NCBI RefSeq assembly: GCF_000153405.2
Contig: NC_020802.1
Coordinates: forward strand, 1,321,883 to 1,385,882
Source: Psychromonas sp. CNPT3
GTDB taxonomy: Bacteria; Pseudomonadota; Gammaproteobacteria; Enterobacterales; Psychromonadaceae
Length of the DNA stretch: 64,000 nt
Direction of reading: 5' to 3'
Positions 18,034 to 26,888 of the stretch are shown one piece after another (positions within the stretch are counted from its first letter, which is position 1; every line of letters starts with the position of its first letter). The notes beneath the pieces were generated by a model. That model worked only from the letters and a program-made list of their open reading frames with translations, searched no databases and was not told where the DNA came from. Made by a program: the position numbers and the translations under genes.

Positions 18034-18555
18034 GAAAATACACCTTTAATATAAAACAGAAGCTAGAGTTTAAATGAAATAAAAAAAAGTGTTTACCTCT
18101 TTTTCAAAAAAGACGCATTTAGATCAAAAGAAATGTCTAATTTAGGTTTAACTGATATCAGAAAGTCTTGAAAACGATTAGATGTTAAATCTATTTTATT
18201 ATCTGCTGATGTTAGCTAAACATGCTTGATCAGGCTCTCTCTAAAATAGCGTTAAGGCAAAATGATGGTACTGCGATTGAAGTTGCATTGACGTTACCAT
18301 TAAGGGGCTAAAAATTGAATTCATCTTGTCGTTGGCTATTTTGATAAAGCATCGTATATAAAATACAGTTATAAAGTAATCAAAGCAGGAGAAACGCGTT
18401 TCAATTAATGCCAAGATACTAGGCCCAATTAGGCTTGCTGATTTTGCATCTTGAGGTAACATGGTTATATACACCGATCAATAAAAGCAGTGTGTTTATG
18501 TGTCTGCATGGCAGGTGCCAATAATAAACGCGTAGCTATAAATAAGGGCCTTCGA
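18034..18555. other. Intergenic region between rdgC and the Nif3-family gene
   Basis: 522 bases holding the divergent promoters of rdgC (minus) and the Nif3-family gene (plus). A 77-codon minus-strand frame at 18241-18474 has no ribosome site and no recognisable sequence, so I do not call it. At 18444-18472 the sequence TTGCATCTTGAGG...CATGG...TATATAC resembles the right end of the element at 40488-40642. Otherwise I see nothing. Confidence 0.5.
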
Positions 18556-19311
18556 ATGAAAAACAAAAAACTTGCAAATAAATTAGACCAACTGTTAGAA
18601 ATTCATCAATTTAAAGATTATTGTCCGAATGGCCTGCAAATAGAGGGCAAAGAAGAAGTGCAAAAAATCATTTTAGGGGTGACTGCAAATCAAGCCTTAA
18701 TTGATATTGCAGTGGCGCAAAAAGCGGATGCTATTTTAGTACATCATGGTTTTTTTTGGCGCGGAGAATCTGAAAACATTGTTGGCATGAAGTATAAACG
18801 CATTAAAGCATTAATTGAAAATGGCATTAATTTATATGCGTATCATTTACCATTAGATGTACATAGCGAACTTGGTAATAATACCCAGTTAGCTAAATTA
18901 TTAGGGATCACGGATCGTCGCCCTCTAGAGCCTTGGAATAAACGCAGTGTCGGGCGAGTTGGTAAATTTTCAGAGGCGTTAACTGGCGATCAATTAAGTG
19001 CGCGTATTGAGCGCGCTCTACAGCGTAGCCCATTACATATTGATGGTGGGAAGAGTGAAATTAAAACGGTGGCATGGTGCACTGGCGGAGGGCAAGACTT
19101 AATCACGATCGCAGCCGAGCAGGGCATCGATGCTTTTATTAGTGGTGAAATATCGGAGCGTACGGTGCATATAGCGCGAGAAATGGGGATCCATTACTAT
19201 GCAGCAGGGCATCATGCAACAGAGCGTTATGGCGTACAAGCTTTGGGTGAATGGTTACATAAAGAGTTAGATTTAGAGGTTACTTTTATCGATATTGATA
19301 ACCCGGTGTAG
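18556..19311 (+). CDS. ybgI: Nif3-like / YbgI dinuclear metal-binding protein
   Basis: A 251-residue member of the Nif3/GTP cyclohydrolase I type 2-like family, toroidal hexamers with a dinuclear metal site and no settled function. Typical segments: DYCPNGLQIEGKEEVQKIILGVTANQALIDIA, AILVHHGFFWRGE (metal-binding His pair), YAYHLPLDVHSELGNN and, near the end, ISGEISERTVHIAREMGIHYYAAGHHATERYG. I start at ATG 18556 with AAGGG upstream, which matches E. coli YbgI (247). An in-frame upstream start at 18490 adds a non-conserved cysteine-rich leader. Confidence 0.9.
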   Translation: MKNKKLANKLDQLLEIHQFKDYCPNGLQIEGKEEVQKIILGVTANQALIDIAVAQKADAILVHHGFFWRGESENIVGMKYKRIKALIENGINLYAYHLPLDVHSELGNNTQLAKLLGITDRRPLEPWNKRSVGRVGKFSEALTGDQLSARIERALQRSPLHIDGGKSEIKTVAWCTGGGQDLITIAAEQGIDAFISGEISERTVHIAREMGIHYYAAGHHATERYGVQALGEWLHKELDLEVTFIDIDNPV

Positions 19312-19461
19312 GTTTTGTACGTTTATGAAGCAGAAAAGACAAGTACTGAGGATAATTTCATTTTACATTGATATAAAATAGAATTTTTACTCTGCCTTCG
19401 CTTTTGTGTATATGCTAGGATCTCGCTCTGTTTAAAAATCATTATGAGCGAGCCGTAAGAT

Positions 19462-20766
19462 ATGAAGTTTCCAGGACAACGTAAGTCAAAGCATTATTTC
19501 CCCGTTAACAGCCGAGATCCTTTACTCGCTCAACTTCATCCACGGCCCAAGCACGGCGCAACTTATATCGCAGGTATTGACCAAATATTAGTGGATATTG
19601 AAGCGAAAGTCAGTGATGAGCTTTTACAGCGCTACGCGTTGCCTGAAGGTAACTCAACATTGATAGATGATGCGCGGGCACATGCATTATACACTGAGCT
19701 AAATGAAAGCAATATGATCAGTGATGAATTTGCCGGCGGGACGATTGGTAATACTCTGCATAATTATTCGGTATTAGCCGACGATAAATCTGTTTTATTT
19801 GGCGCGATGAGTAAAAATATTGAAGTAGGGAGTTATTCCTATCGTTATCTTTGTGATACGTCGTCGAAAGTAGATCTCAATTATCTACAACCCGTAATGG
19901 GAGCCGTGGGCCGTTGTTTTACTTTAATTTCTGAAAGCGGTGAGCGCACCTTTGCGATTAGTAAAGGGGTGATGGATCAATTAAGCACGCAATACATCAA
20001 TAAAGAAGTCATACAAGGCGCCTCTGCTTTGATCTTAACTGCTTATTTAATGCGTACTAATAAAGGCGATACGATAACGCAAGCGACGTTAAAAGCCATT
20101 GAATATGCAAAAGAAGCGAATGTACCTGTGGTATTAACATTAGGGACACGTTTTTTAATTGAGCAAGATCCGACTTGGTGGAAAAACTTCATTAAAGAAA
20201 ACGTCACGATATTGGCAATGAATGAAGATGAAGGAGAAGCATTAACTGGCTTCCCGGATCCATTACTTGCATCGCAAGCCGCCCTTGATTTGTGTGACAT
20301 GGTATTAACCACGGCAGGGCCGTTAGGATTATATACGGCAGGTTATACAGAAGAGAGCCAAAAGCGCGAAACTACACATCCTTTATTGCCCGGACAAATC
20401 CCCGAGTTTAATCGCTATGAATTTTCACGTCCCAAGTTAAAAAGTGTCTGTGAAAATCCATTAAAAGTGTATGCGCATATTTCACCTTACATGGGTGGCC
20501 CTGAAAAAATCAGTAATACGAATGGTGCGGGTGATGCTGCGTTGGCTGCATTATTACATGATTTAGCATCAAATAGTTTCCATAAACAAAATGTGCCAGG
20601 ATCGAGTAAGCATTTAAACAATGGTATTTGTTATTCTTCTTTTTCTCAAATCTGTAAATATGCCAATCGGGTGGCTTATGAGGTATTAGCGCAACATAGT
20701 CCTCGATTATCGCGTGGATTACCAGAGCGCGAAGATAGTTTAGAAGAGTCTTACTGGGAAAGATAA
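19462..20766 (+). CDS. gsk: Inosine-guanosine kinase
   Basis: Gsk phosphorylates guanosine and inosine to GMP and IMP in purine salvage. The 434-residue length is identical to E. coli Gsk, and the sequence is very close from MKFPGQRKSKHYFPVNSRDPLL to LPEREDSLEESYW. It is a PfkB-family carbohydrate kinase: the N-terminal FAGGTIGNTLHNYSVLADD corresponds to the first signature, and NTNGAGDAALAALLHDL to the second, with the anion-hole GAGD and catalytic Asp. It stands alone upstream of the tRNA operon. Identification is secure. Confidence 0.96.
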   Translation: MKFPGQRKSKHYFPVNSRDPLLAQLHPRPKHGATYIAGIDQILVDIEAKVSDELLQRYALPEGNSTLIDDARAHALYTELNESNMISDEFAGGTIGNTLHNYSVLADDKSVLFGAMSKNIEVGSYSYRYLCDTSSKVDLNYLQPVMGAVGRCFTLISESGERTFAISKGVMDQLSTQYINKEVIQGASALILTAYLMRTNKGDTITQATLKAIEYAKEANVPVVLTLGTRFLIEQDPTWWKNFIKENVTILAMNEDEGEALTGFPDPLLASQAALDLCDMVLTTAGPLGLYTAGYTEESQKRETTHPLLPGQIPEFNRYEFSRPKLKSVCENPLKVYAHISPYMGGPEKISNTNGAGDAALAALLHDLASNSFHKQNVPGSSKHLNNGICYSSFSQICKYANRVAYEVLAQHSPRLSRGLPEREDSLEESYWER

Positions 20767-20967
20767 CAATATTTATTGATACTTTAAGCGAATGTTTTAC
20801 AAGGTTTTAACAAATAAGAGTGAAACTGATCCCCATGTTGAACTTTAAATAAGCAAAGCGTTTATTAATTATGCATACAGTAAGAAAAGTGCAAATAAGG
20901 TTTGACGTGTGGGGTTCAACTCAGTAATATTCGCCTCGTTGACAAGGCAAAGCGATTTGCTCGATGG

Positions 20968-20996
20968 CAAGTTTTAACTAACTTAGTTAAAACTTG
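20968..20996. other. Perfect 12-bp hairpin between gsk and the tRNA operon
   Basis: CAAGTTTTAACT and AGTTAAAACTTG with a 5-base loop. It is 200 bases past gsk and 70 before the first tRNA. No T-run follows, so terminator function is uncertain; it could be a gsk 3' structure or a binding site. The rest of the 299-base gap shows no gene; the tRNA promoter must be here but I could not pin it down. Confidence 0.5.
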
Positions 20997-21065
20997 TATA
21001 AGTAGTAGAATAACTTAACAATTAGTTATATTATTACTCAATATCTTTTGTTGATATGAAATATT

Positions 21066-21142
21066 CGGTGATTAGCGCAGCTTGGTAGCGCACCTGGTTT
21101 GGGACCAGGGGGTCAAAGGTTCGAATCCTTTATCACCGACCA
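21066..21142 (+). tRNA. tRNA-Pro (anticodon TGG), first copy
   Basis: A 77-base cloverleaf: acceptor CGGTGAT pairs with ATCACCG, D-arm AGCGCAGCTTGGTAGCGC, anticodon stem CCTGG/CCAGG around TTTGGGA, T-arm AAAGGTTCGAATCCTTT, and an encoded CCA. It is identical to the copy at 21502-21578. First gene of a five-tRNA group. Confidence 0.97.
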
Positions 21143-21184
21143 CATTTTTATGATATGTTTTTAATGTATCATTATCCAGGTTAT

Positions 21185-21261
21185 GCGCCCTTAGCTCAGC
21201 TGGATAGAGCAACGGCCTTCTAAGCCGTAGGCCACAGGTTCGAATCCTGTAGGGCGTACCA
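21185..21261 (+). tRNA. tRNA-Arg (anticodon TCT)
   Basis: Acceptor GCGCCCT pairs with AGGGCGT (terminal G-T), the anticodon stem ACGGC/GCCGT encloses CTTCTAA, the T-arm is ACAGGTTCGAATCCTGT, and the CCA end is encoded. It reads AGA/AGG codons. Confidence 0.96.
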
Positions 21262-21277
21262 TTATTAAAGATATTAT

Positions 21278-21354
21278 GGCGGATGTAGCTCAGTTGGTAG
21301 AGCCCCGGATTGTGATTCCGGTTGTCGCGAGTTCAAGCCTCGTCATTCGCCCCA
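21278..21354 (+). tRNA. tRNA-His (anticodon GTG)
   Basis: Acceptor GCGGATG pairs with CATTCGC, with an encoded extra G at -1 (21278) opposite C73, the identity element of tRNA-His. The anticodon loop is TTGTGAT, giving GTG. CCA is encoded. Confidence 0.96.
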
Positions 21355-21388
21355 TCTTTTTTAATGTTGTTTTAAAGTTTGAATCGTT

Positions 21389-21473
21389 GCGGAAGTGGCG
21401 GAATTGGTAGACGCGCTAGATTTAGGTTCTAGTATCGTAAGATGTGAGAGTTCAAGTCTCTCTTTCCGCACCA
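21389..21473 (+). tRNA. tRNA-Leu (anticodon TAG)
   Basis: An 85-base class II tRNA with a long variable arm (TATCGTAAGATGT). Acceptor GCGGAAG pairs with CTTTCCGC, the anticodon stem CTAGA/TCTAG encloses TTTAGGT, and CCA is encoded. It reads CUN codons. Confidence 0.96.
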
Positions 21474-21501
21474 TTTAAACTAAAGATTTACAGCAGTATC
21501 T

Positions 21502-21578
21502 CGGTGATTAGCGCAGCTTGGTAGCGCACCTGGTTTGGGACCAGGGGGTCAAAGGTTCGAATCCTTTATCACCGACCA
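21502..21578 (+). tRNA. tRNA-Pro (anticodon TGG), second copy, at the head of the 117-bp array
   Basis: Base-for-base identical to the copy at 21066-21142. The order Arg-His-Leu-Pro matches the argX-hisR-leuT-proM type operon of other gammaproteobacteria, so this is probably the ancestral copy and the first one a duplicate. Its 3' end and the terminator that follows are the apparent source of the tandem units downstream. Confidence 0.97.
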
Positions 21579-23222
21579 CATTCAACCCACTCAGCATTTA
21601 TGTTGAGTGGGTTTTTTTATACCTAAATATTTTTTACATCTAAATGACAGTGTGTATATAAAAAAGACAAAGGGGCGGATCCTTATCACCGACCACATTC
21701 AACCCACTCAACATTTATGTTGAGTGGGTTTTTTTATACCTAAATATTTTTTACATCTAAATGACAGTGTGTATATAAAAAAGACAAAGGGGCGGATCCT
21801 TATCACCGACCACATTCAACCCACTCAGCATTTATGTTGAGTGGGTTTTTTTATACCTAAATATTTTTTACATCTAAATGACAGTGTGTATATAAAAAAG
21901 ACAAAGGGGCGGATCCTTATCACCGACCACATTCAACCCACTCAACATTTATGTTGAGTGGGTTTTTTTATGCCTAAATATTTTTTACATCTAAATGACA
22001 GTGTGTATATAAAAAAGACAAAGGGGCGGATCCTTATCACCGTTCCCATTTCGCCTACTTAGCATTTATGTTGAGTGGGTTTTTTTATACCTAAATATTT
22101 TTTACATCTAAATGACAGTGTGTATATAAAAAAGACAAAGGGGCGGATCCTTATCACCGTTCCCATTTCGCCTACTTAGCATTTATGTTGAGTGGGTTTT
22201 TTTATGCCTAAATATTTTTTACATCTAAATGACAGTGTGTATATAAAAAAGACAAAGGGGCGGATCCTTATCACCGACCACATTCAACCCACTCAGCATT
22301 TATGTTGAGTGGGTTTTTTTATACCTAAATATTTTTTACATCTAAATGACAGTGTGTATATAAAAAAGACAAAGGGGCGGATCCTTATCACCGACCACAT
22401 TCAACCCACTCAGCATTTATGTTGAGTGGGTTTTTTTATACCTAAATATTTTTTACATCTAAATGACAGTGTGTATATAAAAAAGACAAAGGGGCGGATC
22501 CTTATCACCGACCCCATTTCGCCTACTTAGTATTTATGTTGAGTGGGTTTTTTTATATCTAAATATTTTTTACATCTAAATGACAGTGTGTATATAAAAA
22601 AGACAAAGGGGCGGATCCTTATCACCGACCACATTCAACCCACTCAGCATTTATGTTGAGTGGGTTTTTTATGCCTAAATATTTTTTACATCTAAATGAC
22701 AGTGTGTATATAAAAAAGACAAAGGGGCGGATCCTTTATCACCGACCACATTCAACCTACTTAGCATTTATGTTGAGTGGGTTTTTTTATGCCTAAATAT
22801 TTTTTACATCTAAATGACAGTGTGTATATAAAAAAGACAAAGGGGCGGATCCTTATCACCGACCACATTCAACCCACTCAGCATTTATGTTGAGTGGGTT
22901 TTTTTATACCTAAATATTTTTTACATCTAAATGACAGTGTGTATATAAAAAAGACAAAGGGGCGGATCCTTATCACCGTTCCCATTTCGCCTACTTAGTA
23001 TTTATGTTGAGTGAGTTTTTTTATGCCTACTTAGTATTTATGTGAGTGGTTTTTTATATCTAAATGACAGTGTGTATATAAAAAAGACAAAGGGGCGGAT
23101 CCTTATCACCGTTCCCATTTCGCCTACTTAGTATTTATGTTGAGTGGGTTTTTTTATATCTAAATGACAGTGTGTATATAAAAAAGACAAAGGGACGGAT
23201 CCTTATTACCTAGCGCATTCAG
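21579..23222 (+). repeat. Tandem array of about 14 units of 117 bp derived from a tRNA-Pro 3' end plus terminator
   Basis: The motif ACCGACCA or ACCGTTCC recurs at 21571, 21688, 21805, 21922, 22039, 22156, 22273, 22390, 22507, 22624, 22741, 22858 and 22975: exactly 117 bases apart. It then occurs at 23108 (spacing 133) and, degraded, at 23218 (110). Each unit reads: terminator hairpin with T-run; AT-rich stretch with TTTACA and TATATA or TATAAA 16-18 bases apart (promoter-like); GACAAAGGGGCGGATCC; then TTATCACCGACCACATT, a near copy of the tRNA-Pro 3' end. The promoter-like half is essentially invariant; variation is concentrated around the hairpin 5' arm. There are no unique spacers and no coding potential. 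The design recalls the rtT repeats behind E. coli tyrT, which also carry a tRNA 3' end. Confidence 0.95.
21584..21619 (+). terminator. Intrinsic terminator of the tRNA operon, first of a tandem series
   Basis: AACCCACTCAGCA and TGTTGAGTGGGTT form a 13-bp stem (one G-U) around a TTTA loop, followed by seven T. It begins six bases after the tRNA-Pro CCA. The same hairpin recurs in every 117-bp unit of the array. Confidence 0.93.
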
Positions 23223-23520
23223 CCTGCCTAGTACTTATATTAAGTGGATTTTTTAGGCTTAAATATTGAGGCCTTTTTGCTGTATATGCTTGCTATATTC
23301 AGAGCTAAAAACGATAACTATTATCTATTTTTGTCTAAAGCATTAGATGCAAAGCCTCCTTTATTTTTAAAAAATGATAAAAAAAAGCATTTATGTTAAC
23401 TGTGTAGCGTTATTTTTATTTTTTTAGCATATAATCCCTGAAAATGTAAACGTTTACATTGCATGAAAAGGTCTTTAAAAGGCATCTTTTTAAAGGAATT
23501 AAACATAAAAAGGGGTTGTC
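23223..23520. other. gal promoter region
   Basis: Begins with a decayed remnant of the array (to about 23260). A -10-like TATAAT lies at 23430-23435, followed by the operator at 23443-23460. The -35 is not clear. No gene is seen. AAGGAATTAAAC and then AAGGGGTTGTC precede galE, the latter giving its ribosome site. Confidence 0.6.
23443..23460. promoter_or_regulatory. GalR/LacI-family operator before galETKM
   Basis: AATGTAAACGTTTACATT is a perfect 18-bp palindrome. It has the GTAAACGTTTAC core of gammaproteobacterial GalR/GalS operators and lies just downstream of a TATAAT element and 60 bases before galE, so binding would block initiation. No galR gene is in the window; the nearest LacI-type regulator is rbsR. 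Confidence 0.8.
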
Positions 23521-24534
23521 ATGAAAATATTAGTCACGGGTGGATTGGGGTACATAGGTAGCTTAACCTGCATTGCGCTAATTGAAGCCGGTTTTGAGCC
23601 AATTATCGTTGATAATTTATGTAACAGTAAAGTACAAGTATTAACGCGTATTGAAGCGTTGACCGGGGTGCTTCCCATTTTTTACCAAGGTGACATTCGC
23701 GACGCCAAATTTATAAAAAGTGTTTTTAATGCTCAGAAAATAGTCTCGGTGATCCATTTTGCTGGCCTTAAATCGGTTGGAGAGTCGGTTAGTCTGCCTC
23801 TTAAATATTATGACAATAACGTTAATGGCTCTTTAGTTCTTTTTAATGCAATGCACGAAGCGGGAGTTAAAAGTGTGGTCTTTAGCTCATCGGCGACGGT
23901 TTATGGCGAGCCTGAAGTGATGCCAATTACGGAAGATACGCCAACGGGTGCAACAACCAATCCTTATGGGCGCAGTAAATATATCATTGAAGGTATGCTT
24001 CAAGACTTATTTAAAGCGCAACCGGATTGGTGTATTACTATTTTACGTTATTTTAACCCTGTTGGCGCTCATCCATCGGGCACGATGGGGGAAGATCCTC
24101 AAGGCATTCCGAATAATTTAATGCCTTTTATCGCTCAGGTTGCCGTTGGTCGTCGTGAGGTTTTATCTGTTTTTGGAGATGATTACGCCACAGAAGATGG
24201 GACAGGCGTACGCGATTACATCCATGTGATGGATTTGGCCCAAGGACATCTTGCTGCGCTTAAAGCCGTATCAACAAAGCCTGGCGTACATATCTTTAAT
24301 TTAGGCACGGGTAAAGGTTGCAGCGTTCTACAAATGATCAAAGCCTTTTCAGATGCGTGTAAAAAAGATATCGCTTATAAAATTTGCCCACGTAGAGCAG
24401 GTGACATTGCCCAGTGCTGGGCAAGTACCGATAAAGCCGAGCGCGAATTAAATTGGAAGGCAACGCGCACATTACTGGATATGACAACAGACACTTGGCA
24501 TTGGCAAGAAAAAAATCCACAGGGCTATGTTTAA
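23521..24534 (+). CDS. galE: UDP-glucose 4-epimerase
   Basis: GalE interconverts UDP-galactose and UDP-glucose in the Leloir pathway, using tightly bound NAD. The 337-residue protein has the NAD-binding GGLGYIGS at residues 7-14 and VIHFAGLKSVGESV. The catalytic Ser region is SSSATVYG and the YGRSK (Tyr-x-x-x-Lys) pair follows, with ILRYFNPVGAH after. E. coli GalE is 338 residues. First gene of galETKM, directly under the GalR-type operator. Confidence 0.96.
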   Translation: MKILVTGGLGYIGSLTCIALIEAGFEPIIVDNLCNSKVQVLTRIEALTGVLPIFYQGDIRDAKFIKSVFNAQKIVSVIHFAGLKSVGESVSLPLKYYDNNVNGSLVLFNAMHEAGVKSVVFSSSATVYGEPEVMPITEDTPTGATTNPYGRSKYIIEGMLQDLFKAQPDWCITILRYFNPVGAHPSGTMGEDPQGIPNNLMPFIAQVAVGRREVLSVFGDDYATEDGTGVRDYIHVMDLAQGHLAALKAVSTKPGVHIFNLGTGKGCSVLQMIKAFSDACKKDIAYKICPRRAGDIAQCWASTDKAERELNWKATRTLLDMTTDTWHWQEKNPQGYV

Positions 24535-24588
24535 ATTCTATTTTTTAATCATCTCAAATAATCACTAAATTAATCGTCGAGAAAAATA

Positions 24589-25650
24589 ATGACTAATATC
24601 ACCTTTGATCCTACTGAGCATGCTCATCGTCGCTATAACCCATTAACAGGGCAGTGGATTTTAGTTTCACCGCATAGAGCAAAACGTCCTTGGAGTGGTC
24701 AAGATGAAACGCCGAGTATCGAAACATTACCCCATTATGTTGAAGATTGTTTTTTATGCCCAAGCAATAAACGTATTTCTGGGGAAATAAATCCAGATTA
24801 TAAAGGGACGTATATATTTACCAATGATTTTGGCGCATTGATGCCAATCTCTCCTGATGCGCCTAAATCAAATGATTGTTTATTTCAGTCTCAAGGTGTT
24901 CGCGGTTTAAGCCGGGTAATTTGTTATTCACCGGATCATTCTAAAACGCTTCCAGAGCTTTCATTGGCAAGTATTGGTACGTTGATCGATACATGGAATG
25001 CGCAAATTGAGAGTTTAGGAAAAGACTATATCTGGGTACAAGCTTTTGAAAATAAAGGCACAACAATGGGCTGTTCGCAACCTCATCCGCATGGTCAAAT
25101 ATGGGCAAATAATTTTTTACCCAATGAAGTTGAGCGTAAGGATAAGCTACTACAGGCTTATTATGATGAAAAAGGCACGAGCCTTTTAGTCGATTACGTG
25201 AAAGCTGAATTACAACATAAAAAACGGATAGTCGTTGAAACTGAGCATTGGGTTGCACTTGTTCCTTATTGGGCGGCTTGGCCATTTGAAACCATGCTCT
25301 TACCTAAAACACATATTAGGCGCATGAGTGAGCTAACGCCGGCGCAGCGTGATGATCTTGGCGTTGCACTTAAAAAGCTTACGTGTCGTTATGATAATTT
25401 ATTTCAATGTTCATTCCCTTATTCGATGGGCTGGCATTACGCGCCATTTTTTGAACAAGGTAAAGATATTGAGCATTGGCAGTTACATGCCTTATTTTAT
25501 CCCCCTTTACTGCGCTCTGCGAGTGTTCGAAAATTTATGGTGGGTTATGAAATGTTGGCGGAAAGCCAGCGCGACCTTACAGCTGAGCAAGCGGCTCAAA
25601 AGCTACGAGATGTCAGTGATATTCACTATAAAGACACATCCCCTAAATGA
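24589..25650 (+). CDS. galT: Galactose-1-phosphate uridylyltransferase
   Basis: GalT exchanges UMP between UDP-glucose and galactose-1-phosphate. The 353-residue product shows [23 protein letters not shown] at the N terminus and the zinc-binding CFLCPSN. The active-site stretch is [13 protein letters not shown], containing the nucleophilic HPH histidine, and [21 protein letters not shown] follows. E. coli GalT is 348 residues. It lies 54 bases after galE in the same operon. Confidence 0.96.
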   Translation: MTNITFDPTEHAHRRYNPLTGQWILVSPHRAKRPWSGQDETPSIETLPHYVEDCFLCPSNKRISGEINPDYKGTYIFTNDFGALMPISPDAPKSNDCLFQSQGVRGLSRVICYSPDHSKTLPELSLASIGTLIDTWNAQIESLGKDYIWVQAFENKGTTMGCSQPHPHGQIWANNFLPNEVERKDKLLQAYYDEKGTSLLVDYVKAELQHKKRIVVETEHWVALVPYWAAWPFETMLLPKTHIRRMSELTPAQRDDLGVALKKLTCRYDNLFQCSFPYSMGWHYAPFFEQGKDIEHWQLHALFYPPLLRSASVRKFMVGYEMLAESQRDLTAEQAAQKLRDVSDIHYKDTSPK

Positions 25651-25678
25651 TCTTTTTTAATGATAGGTATAAAAAAAT

Positions 25679-26830
25679 ATGAATACATTAGCAGAGCAAG
25701 TAAAAACTAAATTTAATGCGCTATTCGCATATGCACCTAGCCATATCATACAGGCACCTGGCAGAGTGAATATTATTGGTGAGCATACCGATTATAATGA
25801 TGGCTTTGTTTTACCGTGCGCCATTGATTTTAAAACGGTAGTCGCAGCCTCTAAACGTGATGACAATATAGTACGGGTTATTGCACTCGATTATGACGCA
25901 CAACAAGATGAGTTTTCATTAGATGAAGAGATCTCATTTGAGCCGGATCTTATGTGGGCTAATTATATTCGTGGCGTGATCAAATGCTTACAAAGCCGTG
26001 GCTATCAATTTCAAGGTGTTGATCTTGTCGTCAGTGGTAATGTGCCTCAAGGGGCTGGATTAAGCTCTTCAGCGGCTCTTGAAGTAGTTATTGGTGCCAC
26101 ATTTAATACTTTATATGATTTAAACATGAGCACGGCAGAGATAGCGTTAAATGGTCAACAAGCTGAAAATGAGTTTGTGGGCTGTAATTGTGGGATCATG
26201 GATCAATTGATTTCAGCGCAAGGTAAAATCGATCATGCGCTATTAATTGATTGTCGCTCGTTGCAAACAACGGCCGTTTCAATGCCCAAAGATATTGCAA
26301 TCATGATCATTAATAGTAATAAAACACGTGGGCTGGTGGACAGTGAATACAATACGCGTCGCCTGCAATGTGAACAAGCAGCGTCGTTTTTTGGCGTTAA
26401 AGCGTTACGTGATGTTTCAATGCAACAATTTGAGCAACGTGCTGCGGGCCTTGATGATGTTACGGCGAAACGTGCGCGCCATGTGATCAGTGAAAATGCT
26501 CGCACGCAAGAGGCAGCTAAAGCCTTGATAGCGGGGGATCTGCGTTTATTAGGAAAATTAATGCAAGATTCACATATCTCAATGCGCGATGATTTTGAAA
26601 TTACCGTAAAAGAAATTGATCTGATTGTCGATATTGTAAAAAAAGAAATGGGAGATCAAGGTGGTGTGCGTATGACAGGGGGCGGTTTTGGTGGCTGCGT
26701 CGTGGCTTTAGTACCGCCTGCATTGGTTGAGCCGATAAAAGCTGCGTTGGCATTAAACTATGAGAGTGCAACAGGACTTAAAGAATGCGTTTATGTGTGT
26801 AAAGCACAAGCGGGCGTTAGTACGCTATAA
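25679..26830 (+). CDS. galK: Galactokinase
   Basis: GHMP-family kinase that phosphorylates galactose at C1. Motifs in order in 383 residues: the galactokinase signature [21 protein letters not shown] near 26-46, the ATP-binding [14 protein letters not shown] near 122, [19 protein letters not shown] with the catalytic Asp, and [13 protein letters not shown] near 335. E. coli GalK is 382 residues. It follows galT by 28 bases. Confidence 0.96.
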   Translation: MNTLAEQVKTKFNALFAYAPSHIIQAPGRVNIIGEHTDYNDGFVLPCAIDFKTVVAASKRDDNIVRVIALDYDAQQDEFSLDEEISFEPDLMWANYIRGVIKCLQSRGYQFQGVDLVVSGNVPQGAGLSSSAALEVVIGATFNTLYDLNMSTAEIALNGQQAENEFVGCNCGIMDQLISAQGKIDHALLIDCRSLQTTAVSMPKDIAIMIINSNKTRGLVDSEYNTRRLQCEQAASFFGVKALRDVSMQQFEQRAAGLDDVTAKRARHVISENARTQEAAKALIAGDLRLLGKLMQDSHISMRDDFEITVKEIDLIVDIVKKEMGDQGGVRMTGGGFGGCVVALVPPALVEPIKAALALNYESATGLKECVYVCKAQAGVSTL

Positions 26831-26842
26831 ATAAGTAATAAG

Positions 26843-26864
26843 AAAGCCGGGTTAACTCGGCTTT
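26843..26864 (+). terminator. Hairpin between galK and galM
   Basis: AAAGCCG and CGGCTTT pair around an 8-base loop, followed by GTTATTT. The T-run is interrupted, so it probably terminates only part of the transcription and would lower galM expression relative to galETK. Confidence 0.6.
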
Positions 26865-26888
26865 GTTATTTATAAAGTGAGATTTAAA

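Noticed and set aside
18241-18474. 77-codon minus-strand reading frame between rdgC and the Nif3-family gene
   Set aside because: No ribosome site, unusual composition, no recognisable sequence; it overlaps a possible repeat end.
21579-23222. CRISPR array
   Set aside because: The 117-bp units are contiguous with no unique spacers, are far longer than CRISPR repeats, and no cas gene is present.
23041-23222. End of the array as an insertion sequence
   Set aside because: The irregular spacing is explained by small internal deletions and duplications in the last units; no transposase or inverted ends.
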